A stretch of DNA of 64,000 nucleotides from Campylobacter anatolicus (lineage in GTDB: Bacteria; Campylobacterota; Campylobacteria; Campylobacterales; Campylobacteraceae): NCBI RefSeq assembly GCF_018145655.1, contig NZ_JAGSSY010000002.1, forward strand, positions 1 to 64,000, read 5' to 3'. Shown piece after piece: positions 1-11,104 of this stretch. The notes under the pieces are model-generated. The model made no database searches and was not told where the DNA came from. It was given only the letters and a program-made list of their open reading frames with translations. Both the position numbers and the translations under genes were made by a program. Every line of letters starts with the position of its first letter. Position 1 is the stretch's first letter.

Positions 1-2
1 AT

Positions 3-875
3 AAATTTGCTACAAATCCACAAAATTTAGAGATATATGCACTAAACGATGGAGATATGATAAGTGCAAATGAGCCAGTTTTAAAGATAAGTGGGGCTTA
101 TGAGGATTTTGGTTGGTTGGAAAATATCATAGATGCTACGCTTACTCGCCGTAGCAGTGTCGCGACAAATGTCTATCGCACGTTAAAAGTAGCTAACGGT
201 AAGATTGTATTTTCTATGGCGGATAGACAAGATGAGATCGTTACTCAGATAGGTGATGGATATGCGACTTATGTTGCAGGGATAGATAGAGTTTCTACTG
301 ATGCACAGGGCTTTTGGTGGGGCGGAACTGGCATGGGGACTATGCCACACGCACTTATACAGATGTGTGAAGGAGATGTAGTAAAGGCGTGTGAAATTTA
401 CGCTACGACCTTTCCTGATGAGCAAGTAACTGCACTAGTTGATTATAATAATGATGTAATAACTGACGCTATAAAAGCGGCAAATGCGTTAAAAGACCGT
501 CTTGGTGCGGTGCGTGTGGATACATCTAAAAATTTGATAGATAGGTTTTTTGATGGTAAAGATGTGAGTGGATTTGATCCGCATGGAGTTTGTAGGGAGC
601 TTATATTTGCGCTTAGAGACGAACTTGATATACACGGATTTAACCACGTTAAAATAGTCGTTAGCTCAGGGTTTACACCTGAAAAGATTGCTGAATTTGA
701 GCGTTATGGTACACCTGTGGATATCTACGGTGTTGGTAGTTATAGCGTGATAAACACAACTTGTGGTTTTACAGGTGACTTAGTTGGGTTAAACGGCAAA
801 GCCCAGGCAAAATTTGGACGTCAAAATATCAGCTCAAATCGTCTTGAAAAAGTAGAATTTATAGATAAAATTTAA
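3..875 (+). CDS. pncB: Nicotinate phosphoribosyltransferase, 5' end outside window
   Basis: Converts nicotinate and PRPP to nicotinate mononucleotide in NAD salvage; cytoplasmic. The reading frame is open to the left edge of the window, so the gene is cut by the boundary; an internal ATG at 57 is not the true start. The visible part carries the phosphoribosyltransferase barrel of the family: a segment with TLTRRSSVATN, a Gly-rich stretch FWWGGTGMGTMPHAL, and a C-terminal VVSSGFTPEKIAEFE followed by GVGSY, typical of the phosphate-binding end. About 112 bases of AT-rich spacer separate it from mqnD. The family assignment comes from these motifs and is fairly secure; the symbol is by homology. 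Confidence 0.85.
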   Translation, partial: KFATNPQNLEIYALNDGDMISANEPVLKISGAYEDFGWLENIIDATLTRRSSVATNVYRTLKVANGKIVFSMADRQDEIVTQIGDGYATYVAGIDRVSTDAQGFWWGGTGMGTMPHALIQMCEGDVVKACEIYATTFPDEQVTALVDYNNDVITDAIKAANALKDRLGAVRVDTSKNLIDRFFDGKDVSGFDPHGVCRELIFALRDELDIHGFNHVKIVVSSGFTPEKIAEFERYGTPVDIYGVGSYSVINTTCGFTGDLVGLNGKAQAKFGRQNISSNRLEKVEFIDKI

Positions 876-987
876 ATATAAATTTAGCCAAAACGATGAC
901 AAAGATAGCGATAGCTTAAATCATAAGCATAAATTTGGTATTATGTTTAAAATTTATATTAAGGTAAATGTTCTAAAAGGATAAAAT

Positions 988-1860
988 TTGATAAATTTAA
1001 AAGATATAAGCGTCGCTCACTCGCCAGATGCGGATGATGTTTTTATGTATCAGGCGATCAAATTTGGCTGGATTAGTAGTAAAAATTTAAAATTTTCAAA
1101 TGTCGCACTAGATATACAAACGCTTAATGATGAAGCCTTAAAAGGCACTTATGACGCCACTGCCATTAGCTTTTCGCTCTATCCGTTAATCAAAGATGAC
1201 TATGCACTTTTGCGTTGTGCGGTGAGTTTTGGTGATGGCTATGGGCCAAAGCTAGTTAAAAAAAGGGGTGTTAAACTAAAGCGAAATTCCCGTGTCGCAC
1301 TATCAGGGGCTCACACGACAAATGCCTTACTATTTCGCGTAGCATATCCTGATACACGGGTAGTCTATAAAAATTTCTTAGAGATTGAAAATGCTGTGCT
1401 TAGTGGTGAGGTAGATGCTGGAGTGCTGATACATGAGAGTATTTTAAATTTCAGCGATGAATTAGAAGTTGAGCGTGAGATATATGATATTTGGCGTGAA
1501 CTTGGGGGCGATGGTATGCCGTTGCCACTTGGCGGTATGGCACTTCGCAGAAGTTTAACGATAACTGACGCCATAGAGTGCGAGAGGGTACTAACAAAGG
1601 CGGTGCGTATTGCAACCTCGCATAAGCCATTTTTATCACATATGCTAATGGAGCGAAACTTGGTACGTGTAGGTAAAGAGCAACTAAAAGCTTATCTAAA
1701 TTTATATGCAAATGAAAGCTCAATTAGTATGGATTCATTTGCGATAAATGCCGTAAATAAACTATTTGAGATAGGTTATAGGTATGGATTTTACGCTGAA
1801 TGTATCAATGCAAACGACTATCTGATTCCAACTGAATACAACGATATAAGGTTTGCTTAA
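988..1860 (+). CDS. mqnD: 1,4-dihydroxy-6-naphthoate synthase (futalosine menaquinone pathway)
   Basis: Releases 1,4-dihydroxy-6-naphthoate from cyclic de-hypoxanthine futalosine in the alternative menaquinone route used by Campylobacter and relatives. The 290-residue protein has the periplasmic-binding-protein-like fold signature of MqnD: an N-terminal HSPDADDVFMYQAI motif near residue 10, a TTNALLFRVAYP segment in the middle, and GGDGMPLPLGGMALRR near residue 175. The start is TTG at 988, supported by AAGG at 977-980 seven bases upstream. The stop is directly followed by the fliQ start codon, so the two are probably cotranscribed. MqnA is a paralogue with a similar fold, but the SPDADD motif favours MqnD. 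Confidence 0.88.
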   Translation: MINLKDISVAHSPDADDVFMYQAIKFGWISSKNLKFSNVALDIQTLNDEALKGTYDATAISFSLYPLIKDDYALLRCAVSFGDGYGPKLVKKRGVKLKRNSRVALSGAHTTNALLFRVAYPDTRVVYKNFLEIENAVLSGEVDAGVLIHESILNFSDELEVEREIYDIWRELGGDGMPLPLGGMALRRSLTITDAIECERVLTKAVRIATSHKPFLSHMLMERNLVRVGKEQLKAYLNLYANESSISMDSFAINAVNKLFEIGYRYGFYAECINANDYLIPTEYNDIRFA

Positions 1861-2127
1861 ATGCAAAGTATGCTCGTTTCGCTAGGTATTGAGACTTTTA
1901 AGATAGCTCTTTATTTAAGCCTTCCTATGCTACTTAGCGGACTTATTGCTGGACTTCTTATATCTATATTTCAAGCGACTACACAGATAAATGAGACTAC
2001 GCTTAGCTTTGTGCCAAAGATCATTTTAGTTGTTGTTGTGATTATATTTTTGATGCCGTGGATGATCTCGCTAATGGTGGAATTTACAACAAGAATGATA
2101 GAGTATATACCTGAGTTTGTGCGATGA
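1861..2127 (+). CDS. fliQ: Flagellar type III export apparatus protein FliQ
   Basis: Small inner-membrane subunit of the flagellar export gate (FliP-FliQ-FliR). The 88-residue protein has the family's usual length and two hydrophobic segments (about residues 15-37 and 52-74), separated by the conserved loop QATTQINETTLSFVPK. It sits alone among non-flagellar genes between mqnD and murB, with zero spacing upstream and a 4-base ATGA overlap with murB downstream. C. jejuni has the same fliQ-murB pairing, so flagellar assembly here probably depends on housekeeping transcription rather than a flagellar promoter. No sigma-28 or sigma-54 site was seen in front of it. Confidence 0.93.
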   Translation: MQSMLVSLGIETFKIALYLSLPMLLSGLIAGLLISIFQATTQINETTLSFVPKIILVVVVIIFLMPWMISLMVEFTTRMIEYIPEFVR

Positions 2128-2897
2128 CGCGAGTGATTGACTTTACCAAATTTAGCTCGGTACGTATCGGTGGGGTGCATGAAGTAGCCGTTATAAACTC
2201 GCCTGTTGAAAGTCTTTGTGGTGCAGTTTTAATAGGCGGTGCTAATAATCTTCTCGTTTCACCAAATCCACCAAAAATGGCGATATTAGGCGATGCATTT
2301 GATTATATAAATTTAAACGGCGATGAGCTAGAGATCGGAGCTGCGATAAAGAGCAGTAGAATCTATAACTTCGCAAAACAGCATAATATAGCGAATTTTG
2401 AGTTTTTAAAAAATATTCCGGGTACTTTGGGCGGACTAGTTAAGATGAATGCTGGACTTTGTGGGTTTAGCATAAGTGACACACTCACGCAGGTGCATTT
2501 GGGGCGTGGCTGGGTTAGTCGTGATGAGATAGGCTTTTCGTATCGTTTTAGTAGTATTAGTGAGCCGATATTTGGGGCTAAATTTAAAGTTAAGAGTGGA
2601 TTTAGCGAAGTAAGGGCAAATGAGTTTGCCACAAAGCGTTCAAATCAGCCAAGGGGTGCTAGTTTTGGTAGCTGTTTTGTCAATCCAAGTGGAGATTATG
2701 CTGGACGATTACTAGAGGCTGTAGGGTTAAAAGGACACATTATAGGTGGTGCGAAATTTAGCGAACAACACGCAAATTTTTTGATAAATTTTAACAATGC
2801 TACATTTGATGATGCGATGAGTCTTATAAGCTTAGCCAAAGAGCTAGTTTTAGTGGAGTTTGGTGTAGAGCTAAAAACTGAAGTTGTAGTGCTTTAA
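2124..2897 (+). CDS. murB: UDP-N-acetylenolpyruvoylglucosamine reductase
   Basis: FAD-dependent reduction of UDP-GlcNAc-enolpyruvate to UDP-MurNAc, the second committed step of peptidoglycan synthesis. The 257-residue protein is the short, type-II-like form common in epsilonproteobacteria. Visible motifs are the FAD-binding LIGGANNLLVSP near residue 38, IPGTLGGLVKMNAG near residue 98, YRFSSI near residue 136, and RSNQPRGASFGSCFVNP near residue 172 with the catalytic Ser. The start overlaps the fliQ stop by four bases, indicating translational coupling. The gene ends 8 bases before the next GTG start. Confidence 0.93.
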   Translation: MTRVIDFTKFSSVRIGGVHEVAVINSPVESLCGAVLIGGANNLLVSPNPPKMAILGDAFDYINLNGDELEIGAAIKSSRIYNFAKQHNIANFEFLKNIPGTLGGLVKMNAGLCGFSISDTLTQVHLGRGWVSRDEIGFSYRFSSISEPIFGAKFKVKSGFSEVRANEFATKRSNQPRGASFGSCFVNPSGDYAGRLLEAVGLKGHIIGGAKFSEQHANFLINFNNATFDDAMSLISLAKELVLVEFGVELKTEVVVL

Positions 2898-2905
2898 GGA
2901 TAGAG

Positions 2906-3382
2906 GTGAAAGAGATAATAACTGAGTTATCAACGATGTCAGTCATCTTTGCACTCGTCTGTATTTTTGCTTTTTTTAGAGCAAGACAGCAACAAAGAGT
3001 GAAAAATCCAAATTTAGATGAGAGCTTAAAAGAGTTTGCTGCTATTTTTGGTGTCAGAGATATAAATGCTATAAATTTAAAAGATCTTTTAAAGCAGTTG
3101 GCAAAGCGGAATTTAGTAATACAATTTAGTAAATTTACTAGCCAAAATGAGTTTATAAATTTAATAAGCTCACAAAATTTAAAAGAGCAAATTTGTGAGA
3201 GTAATGAGATTATATCACAGGAGTTTATCAGCAAAGTCGTAGCAGCTTTAAAGCCAAATTTAGGGCTTGGGCTTTATAAAAATGGTGATGAGTTTTTTGC
3301 TATTTTGTGTGAAAAAGATGAGCTTTACGCCTTGATGGACATAGCAATAAATTTAAATGAGAATATCATTGTTTGCGATTAG
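2906..3382 (+). CDS. Membrane-anchored conserved protein of unknown function (Cj1674-like position)
   Basis: Not recognised functionally. The 158-residue product starts at GTG 2906 with AAGGATAGAGG upstream. It has one N-terminal membrane helix (about residues 10-26, rich in Val, Ile, Phe and Ala) followed by a basic stretch and a soluble domain, so it is probably a bitopic inner-membrane protein facing the cytoplasm. It lies between murB and recA, the position held by the small conserved gene Cj1674 in C. jejuni, which argues it is real. No enzymatic motif is visible. Confidence 0.75.
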   Translation: MKEIITELSTMSVIFALVCIFAFFRARQQQRVKNPNLDESLKEFAAIFGVRDINAINLKDLLKQLAKRNLVIQFSKFTSQNEFINLISSQNLKEQICESNEIISQEFISKVVAALKPNLGLGLYKNGDEFFAILCEKDELYALMDIAINLNENIIVCD

Positions 3383-3459
3383 CTATAAATTCGTATAAAA
3401 TCAACTAAAATTCATCTCTTTTTAGGTAAAATCTATCAAATTTTTATTTAAGGTTACAA

Positions 3460-6049
<2,590 letters not shown>

Positions 6050-6054
6050 ATATA

Positions 6055-7053
6055 ATGAAAAAAATTTGGCTTTTATGTTTTGTTTTTGTATTGATTTTGA
6101 CTGCGAGAGAGAATCCTTTTAGCTCTATAAGTGAGCTAAATACCAGCGTTATGACAAGCAATATAAAAGAGCAGTATGATGAATTTGATAAACAAAATAT
6201 CAAATTTCCAAATGATACAAATTTGCTTATGCAAATCGCTATAAAATATAGAGCAAATGACGGCAGTATAAAAGAAAAGATAATATCTGATGTAAATAAA
6301 ACTATTGATACAAAAGATGAATATATTATAAAAAGAGTACATAAAGAGACTCCGCAAGTAACAAAAAATCTAGATGTTTCTGTAACAATGGCTGAGCCGA
6401 CGGTACCAAAGATACCTGGTGAAGTTATGGAACAAAATGCTAAAATCATTAAAAACAATACAACAAAACTAGATATAAATAAAAGCAAAACTGAGGTTTT
6501 AAAAGGTATAAAAACGGATATAAATACATCTATAACAGCACTTCCTAGTGTAACAATGTTAAATTTTGATACAAATAAAACAATTAAAAAAGACATAAAA
6601 GTTCAAACAAAACCTAACGCTATAAATAATCAAAAAAATGAAATTATAAAAATAGATCTTAATCAAATTGCTAAAACAGACAAGAAGATTGAAATAAAAC
6701 AAAAAACTACAAAGAAAAAGACTAACATAAAACAAGTTAAAAAGCTAGTCTCTTGGAATGATGTTGTGAGTTTATTTAAGCTAGATGCTGACAAAAGCGT
6801 GCTTCATATAAAAACTACTGAGAAAATGATAAAAAATTTTAGCTTTGAACGCTCAAAGATCGTTATAGATTTTGCTAAAACTCCAAAGAGCTTTTATACC
6901 AAATTTATAAATTTTAATGGTGAAATCTTTAAAAATGCAACGATCGGTTGGCATGATAAATACTCTCGTATCACAGTTGTGCTTGATAAAAGGCGTGGAT
7001 ATATTATTCAAAAAGTAGATGATGGCTATAAGGTAATGATAAAACTTAAATAA
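6055..7053 (+). CDS. AMIN-domain periplasmic protein (Cj1670-like)
   Basis: Predicted secreted, envelope-associated protein. The 332 residues start with a signal peptide (MKKIWLLCFVFVLILTARE), followed by a long low-complexity linker rich in Lys, Asn and Thr (about residues 100-230). A C-terminal AMIN-type beta domain follows from about residue 235, with the pattern KSVLHIKTTEKMIKNFSF, RSKIVIDFAKTP and a final SRITVVLDKRRGY. AMIN domains localise division amidases and secretin pilotins to peptidoglycan; no amidase domain is present here. It lies 5 bases after the FtsB-like gene and ends the operon. Confidence 0.75.
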   Translation: MKKIWLLCFVFVLILTARENPFSSISELNTSVMTSNIKEQYDEFDKQNIKFPNDTNLLMQIAIKYRANDGSIKEKIISDVNKTIDTKDEYIIKRVHKETPQVTKNLDVSVTMAEPTVPKIPGEVMEQNAKIIKNNTTKLDINKSKTEVLKGIKTDINTSITALPSVTMLNFDTNKTIKKDIKVQTKPNAINNQKNEIIKIDLNQIAKTDKKIEIKQKTTKKKTNIKQVKKLVSWNDVVSLFKLDADKSVLHIKTTEKMIKNFSFERSKIVIDFAKTPKSFYTKFINFNGEIFKNATIGWHDKYSRITVVLDKRRGYIIQKVDDGYKVMIKLK

Positions 7054-7197
7054 ATTTAGCAGTTAAAACACAAAATTTAGCAATAATCCTTGGATATAAA
7101 TGGCGATTTTAAGCTATCTTGTTTTTAAATTTACAGTATTTGACTTTACAAATAATCATTAGACTTTAAACTATTTGTGTAATGTAGTAAAATTTGC

Positions 7198-8328
7198 TCA
7201 ATTTTTGTTATTTATCATAAATAATCGTATTGCTTGGACACTTGTTATTTTTAAATTTTTGATCGCCATATCTTTTCTCATCGCCTCTTCTAAGCTTACA
7301 GGCTCATTTAATATACTAAAAAATGCATCGATACCGTGGTCGTTACACTCATAGGCACTTTGATGAACACACCCCGCAAAGGCAATAACTGGTTTGCCAT
7401 ATTTTTTTGCGAGTTGGGCTACGCCGGTTGGGGTTTTACCCATCGAGCTTTGAAAGTCCATTTTGCCCTCGCCAGTGATGATGAGATCGGCCATTTTTAT
7501 CTCATCTTCTAGCCCTATTTCTTGCGTGATTATCTTTATGCCAGATTCAAGTTTTGCGTTTAAAAAGCTAACAAAGCCAAATCCAAGCCCGCCAGCTGCA
7601 CCAGCACCCTTTAGCTCATAAAATTTAGTGCCAAATTGATTTTGCACAACATTTGCAAAATTTATAAGCCCATCATCAAGCTCTTTTACCACCTTACCAT
7701 CAGCACCTTTTTGTGGCCCATAGACGTAGGCAGCACCGTTTTTACCGTAGAGTTGGTTATCTACATCACAGGCTATCAAAAATTCACATTCACTAAGACC
7801 GGGCAAGACATTTTTAGTTGAAATTTTGGCTATTTTTATTAAATTTTTACCCACTCCTACAAGTGCATTACCATCTTTATCAAAAAACTCAAAGCCAAGA
7901 GCATTTAGCATACCAGTTCCAGCGTCATTTGTCGCACTTCCACCTATGCCGATGATAAATTTTCTGGCACCTTTAGCTATTGCGTCTTTTATCATAAGCC
8001 CAAAGCCGTATGTGCTAGTTTGACGTGGATCGCGTTGATGTGGTCGAAGCAGTGTTAGCCCAGAGGCACTTGCCATTTCCATTATAGCAAGTCCATTTGC
8101 TATGGCATATCTGGCTAAAATTTGATTACCAATTGGATCTTTGGTAATGATGTCGATGTATTCGCCATTTAGTGCATCGCAAAGAGCCTCTACACTACCC
8201 TCTCCACCATCGGCGATGGGCTTTATCACTACATCACAAAGCTCATCAAGTGCCTCCTTAATCGCCGTAGCTGCCTCAAGCGAGCTAAGTGAACCTTTAA
8301 AAGAATCTGTTGCTACCAAAACTCTCAT
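7198..8328 (-). CDS. Glycerate kinase
   Basis: Phosphorylates D-glycerate, feeding lower glycolysis and gluconeogenesis. The 376-residue protein matches the GarK/GlxK family throughout: N-terminal ATDSFKGSLSSLEAA, PIADGGEGS near residue 40, IGIGGSATNDAGTGML near residue 127, and a late ITGEGKMDFQSSMGKTP near residue 285. ATG 8328 overlaps the stop of the upstream GntP permease by four bases, so the pair is an uptake-plus-kinase operon. Whether the product is 2- or 3-phosphoglycerate cannot be told from sequence. Sugar-acid use is unusual for most Campylobacter. Confidence 0.92.
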   Translation of the reverse strand: MRVLVATDSFKGSLSSLEAATAIKEALDELCDVVIKPIADGGEGSVEALCDALNGEYIDIITKDPIGNQILARYAIANGLAIMEMASASGLTLLRPHQRDPRQTSTYGFGLMIKDAIAKGARKFIIGIGGSATNDAGTGMLNALGFEFFDKDGNALVGVGKNLIKIAKISTKNVLPGLSECEFLIACDVDNQLYGKNGAAYVYGPQKGADGKVVKELDDGLINFANVVQNQFGTKFYELKGAGAAGGLGFGFVSFLNAKLESGIKIITQEIGLEDEIKMADLIITGEGKMDFQSSMGKTPTGVAQLAKKYGKPVIAFAGCVHQSAYECNDHGIDAFFSILNEPVSLEEAMRKDMAIKNLKITSVQAIRLFMINNKN

Positions 8329-9701
8329 AATAATATCAACGATAGCACATAAATACTAAGCATACCAACAATACCCATTATAAACGTCATCATCGTTTGT
8401 GTACGGTATCCTTGCTGTGGTGTCATTTTGCTGAAATTTGTAACGACCCAGAAGTAGCTGTCATTTGCGTGAGAGACGCACATGGCACCAGCTGCTATTG
8501 CCATAACGCAAAGTGCTCCTGCCATTTCGGTATTTAATCCAAGTGCACCCATAAGTGAACTAGTGTCGCTATACATTCCCATTATGGACGCTGTAGTGAT
8601 GATAGCGACTGTTGAGCTACCTTGAGCAGTTTTAAGTATAGTTGAGATGATAAATGGAAAGAAAATCCCCGCTACACTGATAACTTGGGCGTTTGCTTTG
8701 ATATATTCTACAAATCCAGCTGCTGTTATAACATTGCCTAGTACACCACCAGCTGCAGTGATAAATAGTATAGGTCCGACTGTCTTTAGCGTATCGTTTG
8801 TTATCTCGTTGAAATCTCTTAATTTATCTGTCTGGGAGAGTAAAAATATTGCAAATATTACGCCAATCGTTAAAGCCATGATAGGATTGCCTAAAAATGC
8901 TAATAGCTCACCTTCGACGCCATCAATCTTTAAAATTTTAGCAATCGAGCCAAGTGCCATAAAGAGTATCGGCATAAATATCGGAGCTACGCTTAAAAAT
9001 CCACCCGGAAGTTTGCCATATTGTTTTATCAGCTCTTCGTAGCTTTTTGTGATGATTTTGTTTGCCTCTTCATCGTTTATATGCACATCTTTACCTATGC
9101 TTTTAGCAAAAAGATATACGCCAATAAGCACAGGTATGGATACGACAGCACCCATTATGATAACGAGTAACAAATTTTCTCCAAGTCCGAGCATTCCAGC
9201 TGCAGCTATAGGTCCAGGTGTAGGCGGTATGAAGACGTGAGCTGCATATAATCCGCCACTAAGGGCGACTGCCGTACCTACTGGGTTAGCTGAGATCTTT
9301 TTATAAAGTGCTTCTCGTATAGGGTTAAGCACGACAAATCCGCTATCGCAAAATACCGGTATACCAACTATCCAGCCCATAATGAGCATAGCTATCTCAG
9401 GATGTTTTTGACCTACTAAAGATACGACCATATCGGCAAGTTTTAATGCTGCCCCAGTTCGTTCAAGTATTGTACCAATAAGTGCACCAAAGATGATGAC
9501 TATGCCTATACTTTTAAACGTCCCACTAAAGCCATTTCCGATTATACCTGGAATCTTTGCCAGTTCGATGCCAGCAACTATGGCAAGAACAAGCGAAACG
9601 CTCATCAAAGCTAAAAATGGATGTACTTTTAGCTTTGAGATCATCCAGATCATAACGCCAATAGCTATTACAAAGCTAATAATCAAAGAAATTCCACTCA
9701 T
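8325..9701 (-). CDS. GntP-family sugar-acid:proton symporter, probably for glycerate
   Basis: Inner-membrane transporter of the gluconate permease family (458 residues, about 12-14 hydrophobic segments). Typical GntP features include GALIGTILERTGAA near residue 72, a conserved VFIPPTPGPIAAAGMLG loop near residue 156, and SHANDSYFWVVTNFSKM near the C terminus. The start at 9701 has a strong AAGGAG Shine-Dalgarno six bases upstream. Coupling to glycerate kinase suggests glycerate as substrate rather than gluconate; this is inference from context. Upstream, about 100 AT-rich bases separate it from the YceI gene. Confidence 0.9.
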   Translation of the reverse strand: MSGISLIISFVIAIGVMIWMISKLKVHPFLALMSVSLVLAIVAGIELAKIPGIIGNGFSGTFKSIGIVIIFGALIGTILERTGAALKLADMVVSLVGQKHPEIAMLIMGWIVGIPVFCDSGFVVLNPIREALYKKISANPVGTAVALSGGLYAAHVFIPPTPGPIAAAGMLGLGENLLLVIIMGAVVSIPVLIGVYLFAKSIGKDVHINDEEANKIITKSYEELIKQYGKLPGGFLSVAPIFMPILFMALGSIAKILKIDGVEGELLAFLGNPIMALTIGVIFAIFLLSQTDKLRDFNEITNDTLKTVGPILFITAAGGVLGNVITAAGFVEYIKANAQVISVAGIFFPFIISTILKTAQGSSTVAIITTASIMGMYSDTSSLMGALGLNTEMAGALCVMAIAAGAMCVSHANDSYFWVVTNFSKMTPQQGYRTQTMMTFIMGIVGMLSIYVLSLILL

Positions 9702-9805
9702 GCAAGCTCCTTTAGATAGAGTATTCTAAGACTTATATTAGCAAATTTTTCTTATAAAATTTATAAAAATTCTTAAAAAACGATATTAAAATTTTATAGT
9801 AACTT

Positions 9806-10360
9806 TTAGTGGTTCATCTTTGCTTGAACGTCTACTATAATCTTAACATCATCACTTAATAGAGTGTTTGGATATGTTGGATGTATATCAAAGTCCGTTC
9901 GTTTTATATTACCACGTAGCTCAAAGCTATCTTTGTCATTTTTATATACATCAATAGCGTTGCCCGTGTAGTTGTAGTTTAGCTTGATATTTTTCGTGAT
10001 ATTTTTTATCGTTAGATCACCATAAACTGCATTATTTGCTCTATCAAATTTAGTCATTTTGAAATTTATAAGTGGAAATTTCTTCTCATCGAAAAAAATC
10101 TCACTAGTTAAGTTATTATCGCGTTTGGTATTTTGTGTGTTTATAGAGGCGACTCTTATAGTTGCTTTAAGATAGTTGATGCTTTGCGTATCTCTATCAA
10201 AGTCGAGTATAGCGTCATAATCTTTAAAATTTCCATTGATATTTGTGATGGATATGTGTTTGATTCTAAAGCCTACATTTGTATGATCTTTATCGATTTG
10301 ATATTCTGCCGAGTTGGCAAATATAGTTAAAAATATAAATAGAAAAATAAACTTTTTCAT
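9806..10360 (-). CDS. YceI-family periplasmic lipid-binding-like protein
   Basis: Periplasmic lipocalin-like protein of the YceI family, whose members bind polyisoprenoids; the physiological role in Campylobacter is unsettled. The product has a signal peptide (FIFLFIFLTIFANSA) and the family's opening pattern YQIDKDHTNVGFRIKH, then FPLINFKMTKF and a closing DDVKIIVDVQA. I prefer the second of two adjacent ATG codons (10360), which is seven bases from AAGGA. It is a diverged tandem copy of the next YceI gene, in the same orientation and about 100 bases away. Confidence 0.85.
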   Translation of the reverse strand: MKKFIFLFIFLTIFANSAEYQIDKDHTNVGFRIKHISITNINGNFKDYDAILDFDRDTQSINYLKATIRVASINTQNTKRDNNLTSEIFFDEKKFPLINFKMTKFDRANNAVYGDLTIKNITKNIKLNYNYTGNAIDVYKNDKDSFELRGNIKRTDFDIHPTYPNTLLSDDVKIIVDVQAKMNH

Positions 10361-10462
10361 CATTTTTCCTTAAAAGCTTTGAAATACTTTGCAAATCATT
10401 ATAACATTCAAGGTATAAGATAATTATAAATTTTATCTTATACATTAAAAATTAAAGTAGCA

Positions 10463-11032
10463 TTATTTTGCTTTTGCTTCCACATCAATCTCTAAATTTA
10501 CTCTATCAGAGATTGTTGCATCGGCAAAACCGCCACCAATACCAAAGTCGCTTCTTAAAATTTTACTCTCTAGACTAAATCCTATAATCTCTTTTCCTTG
10601 TGCATTTTTGTTTTCGCCATGATAATCAAAGTCTAAAATTATAGGTTTTGTTATGCCTTTCATTGTGAGATCACCATAGATCTTACCCTCGTCGTTGCCA
10701 TCTTTTTCAAATTTTGTCATCTTAAATTTTATTTTATCAAATTTTGAAACATCGAAAAAATCGGCCGTTCTTAAATGTTCATCTCGTTTGTCATTTTGTG
10801 TATTTATGGAGCTTGTGTCGATAGTAACGTCAAATTTATTAAATATATTTGTCGTTTTGTCGTAATCTATATCTGCTTTATAGCTTTTAAAATTCCCACT
10901 TACTTTTGAGATCTTAAAGTGTTTAATCTCAAAGCCAACATTGCTGTGATTTGGGTCTATTTCGTAATTAGTAGCATTTGCACTGAGTGCAAAAATTATC
11001 GCAATAAGCGAAGCTTTAAGTGTATTTTTCAT
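10463..11032 (-). CDS. YceI-family periplasmic protein
   Basis: Second YceI-family protein (189 residues) with a signal peptide ending near SANA, the opening YEIDPNHSNVGFEIKHF, an internal FDKIKFKMTKF, and the terminal DRVNLEIDVEAK. It shares these landmarks with its downstream neighbour but differs clearly elsewhere, so the duplication is old. ATG 11032 follows AAAAGGAT. The family is often associated with quinone or polyisoprenoid handling; no direct evidence of the ligand is visible here. Confidence 0.88.
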   Translation of the reverse strand: MKNTLKASLIAIIFALSANATNYEIDPNHSNVGFEIKHFKISKVSGNFKSYKADIDYDKTTNIFNKFDVTIDTSSINTQNDKRDEHLRTADFFDVSKFDKIKFKMTKFEKDGNDEGKIYGDLTMKGITKPIILDFDYHGENKNAQGKEIIGFSLESKILRSDFGIGGGFADATISDRVNLEIDVEAKAK

Positions 11033-11104
11033 TTTTATCCTTTTGATTTAAATTTAAGTAGATTATAATGAAAAATAGGTAATAAAAACTAAATATTTTT
11101 ATAA

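Noticed and set aside
2824-3234. Minus-strand open frame of 136 codons
   Set aside because: It is antisense to the end of murB and the membrane-anchored gene. The + strand genes are conserved in position and better supported.
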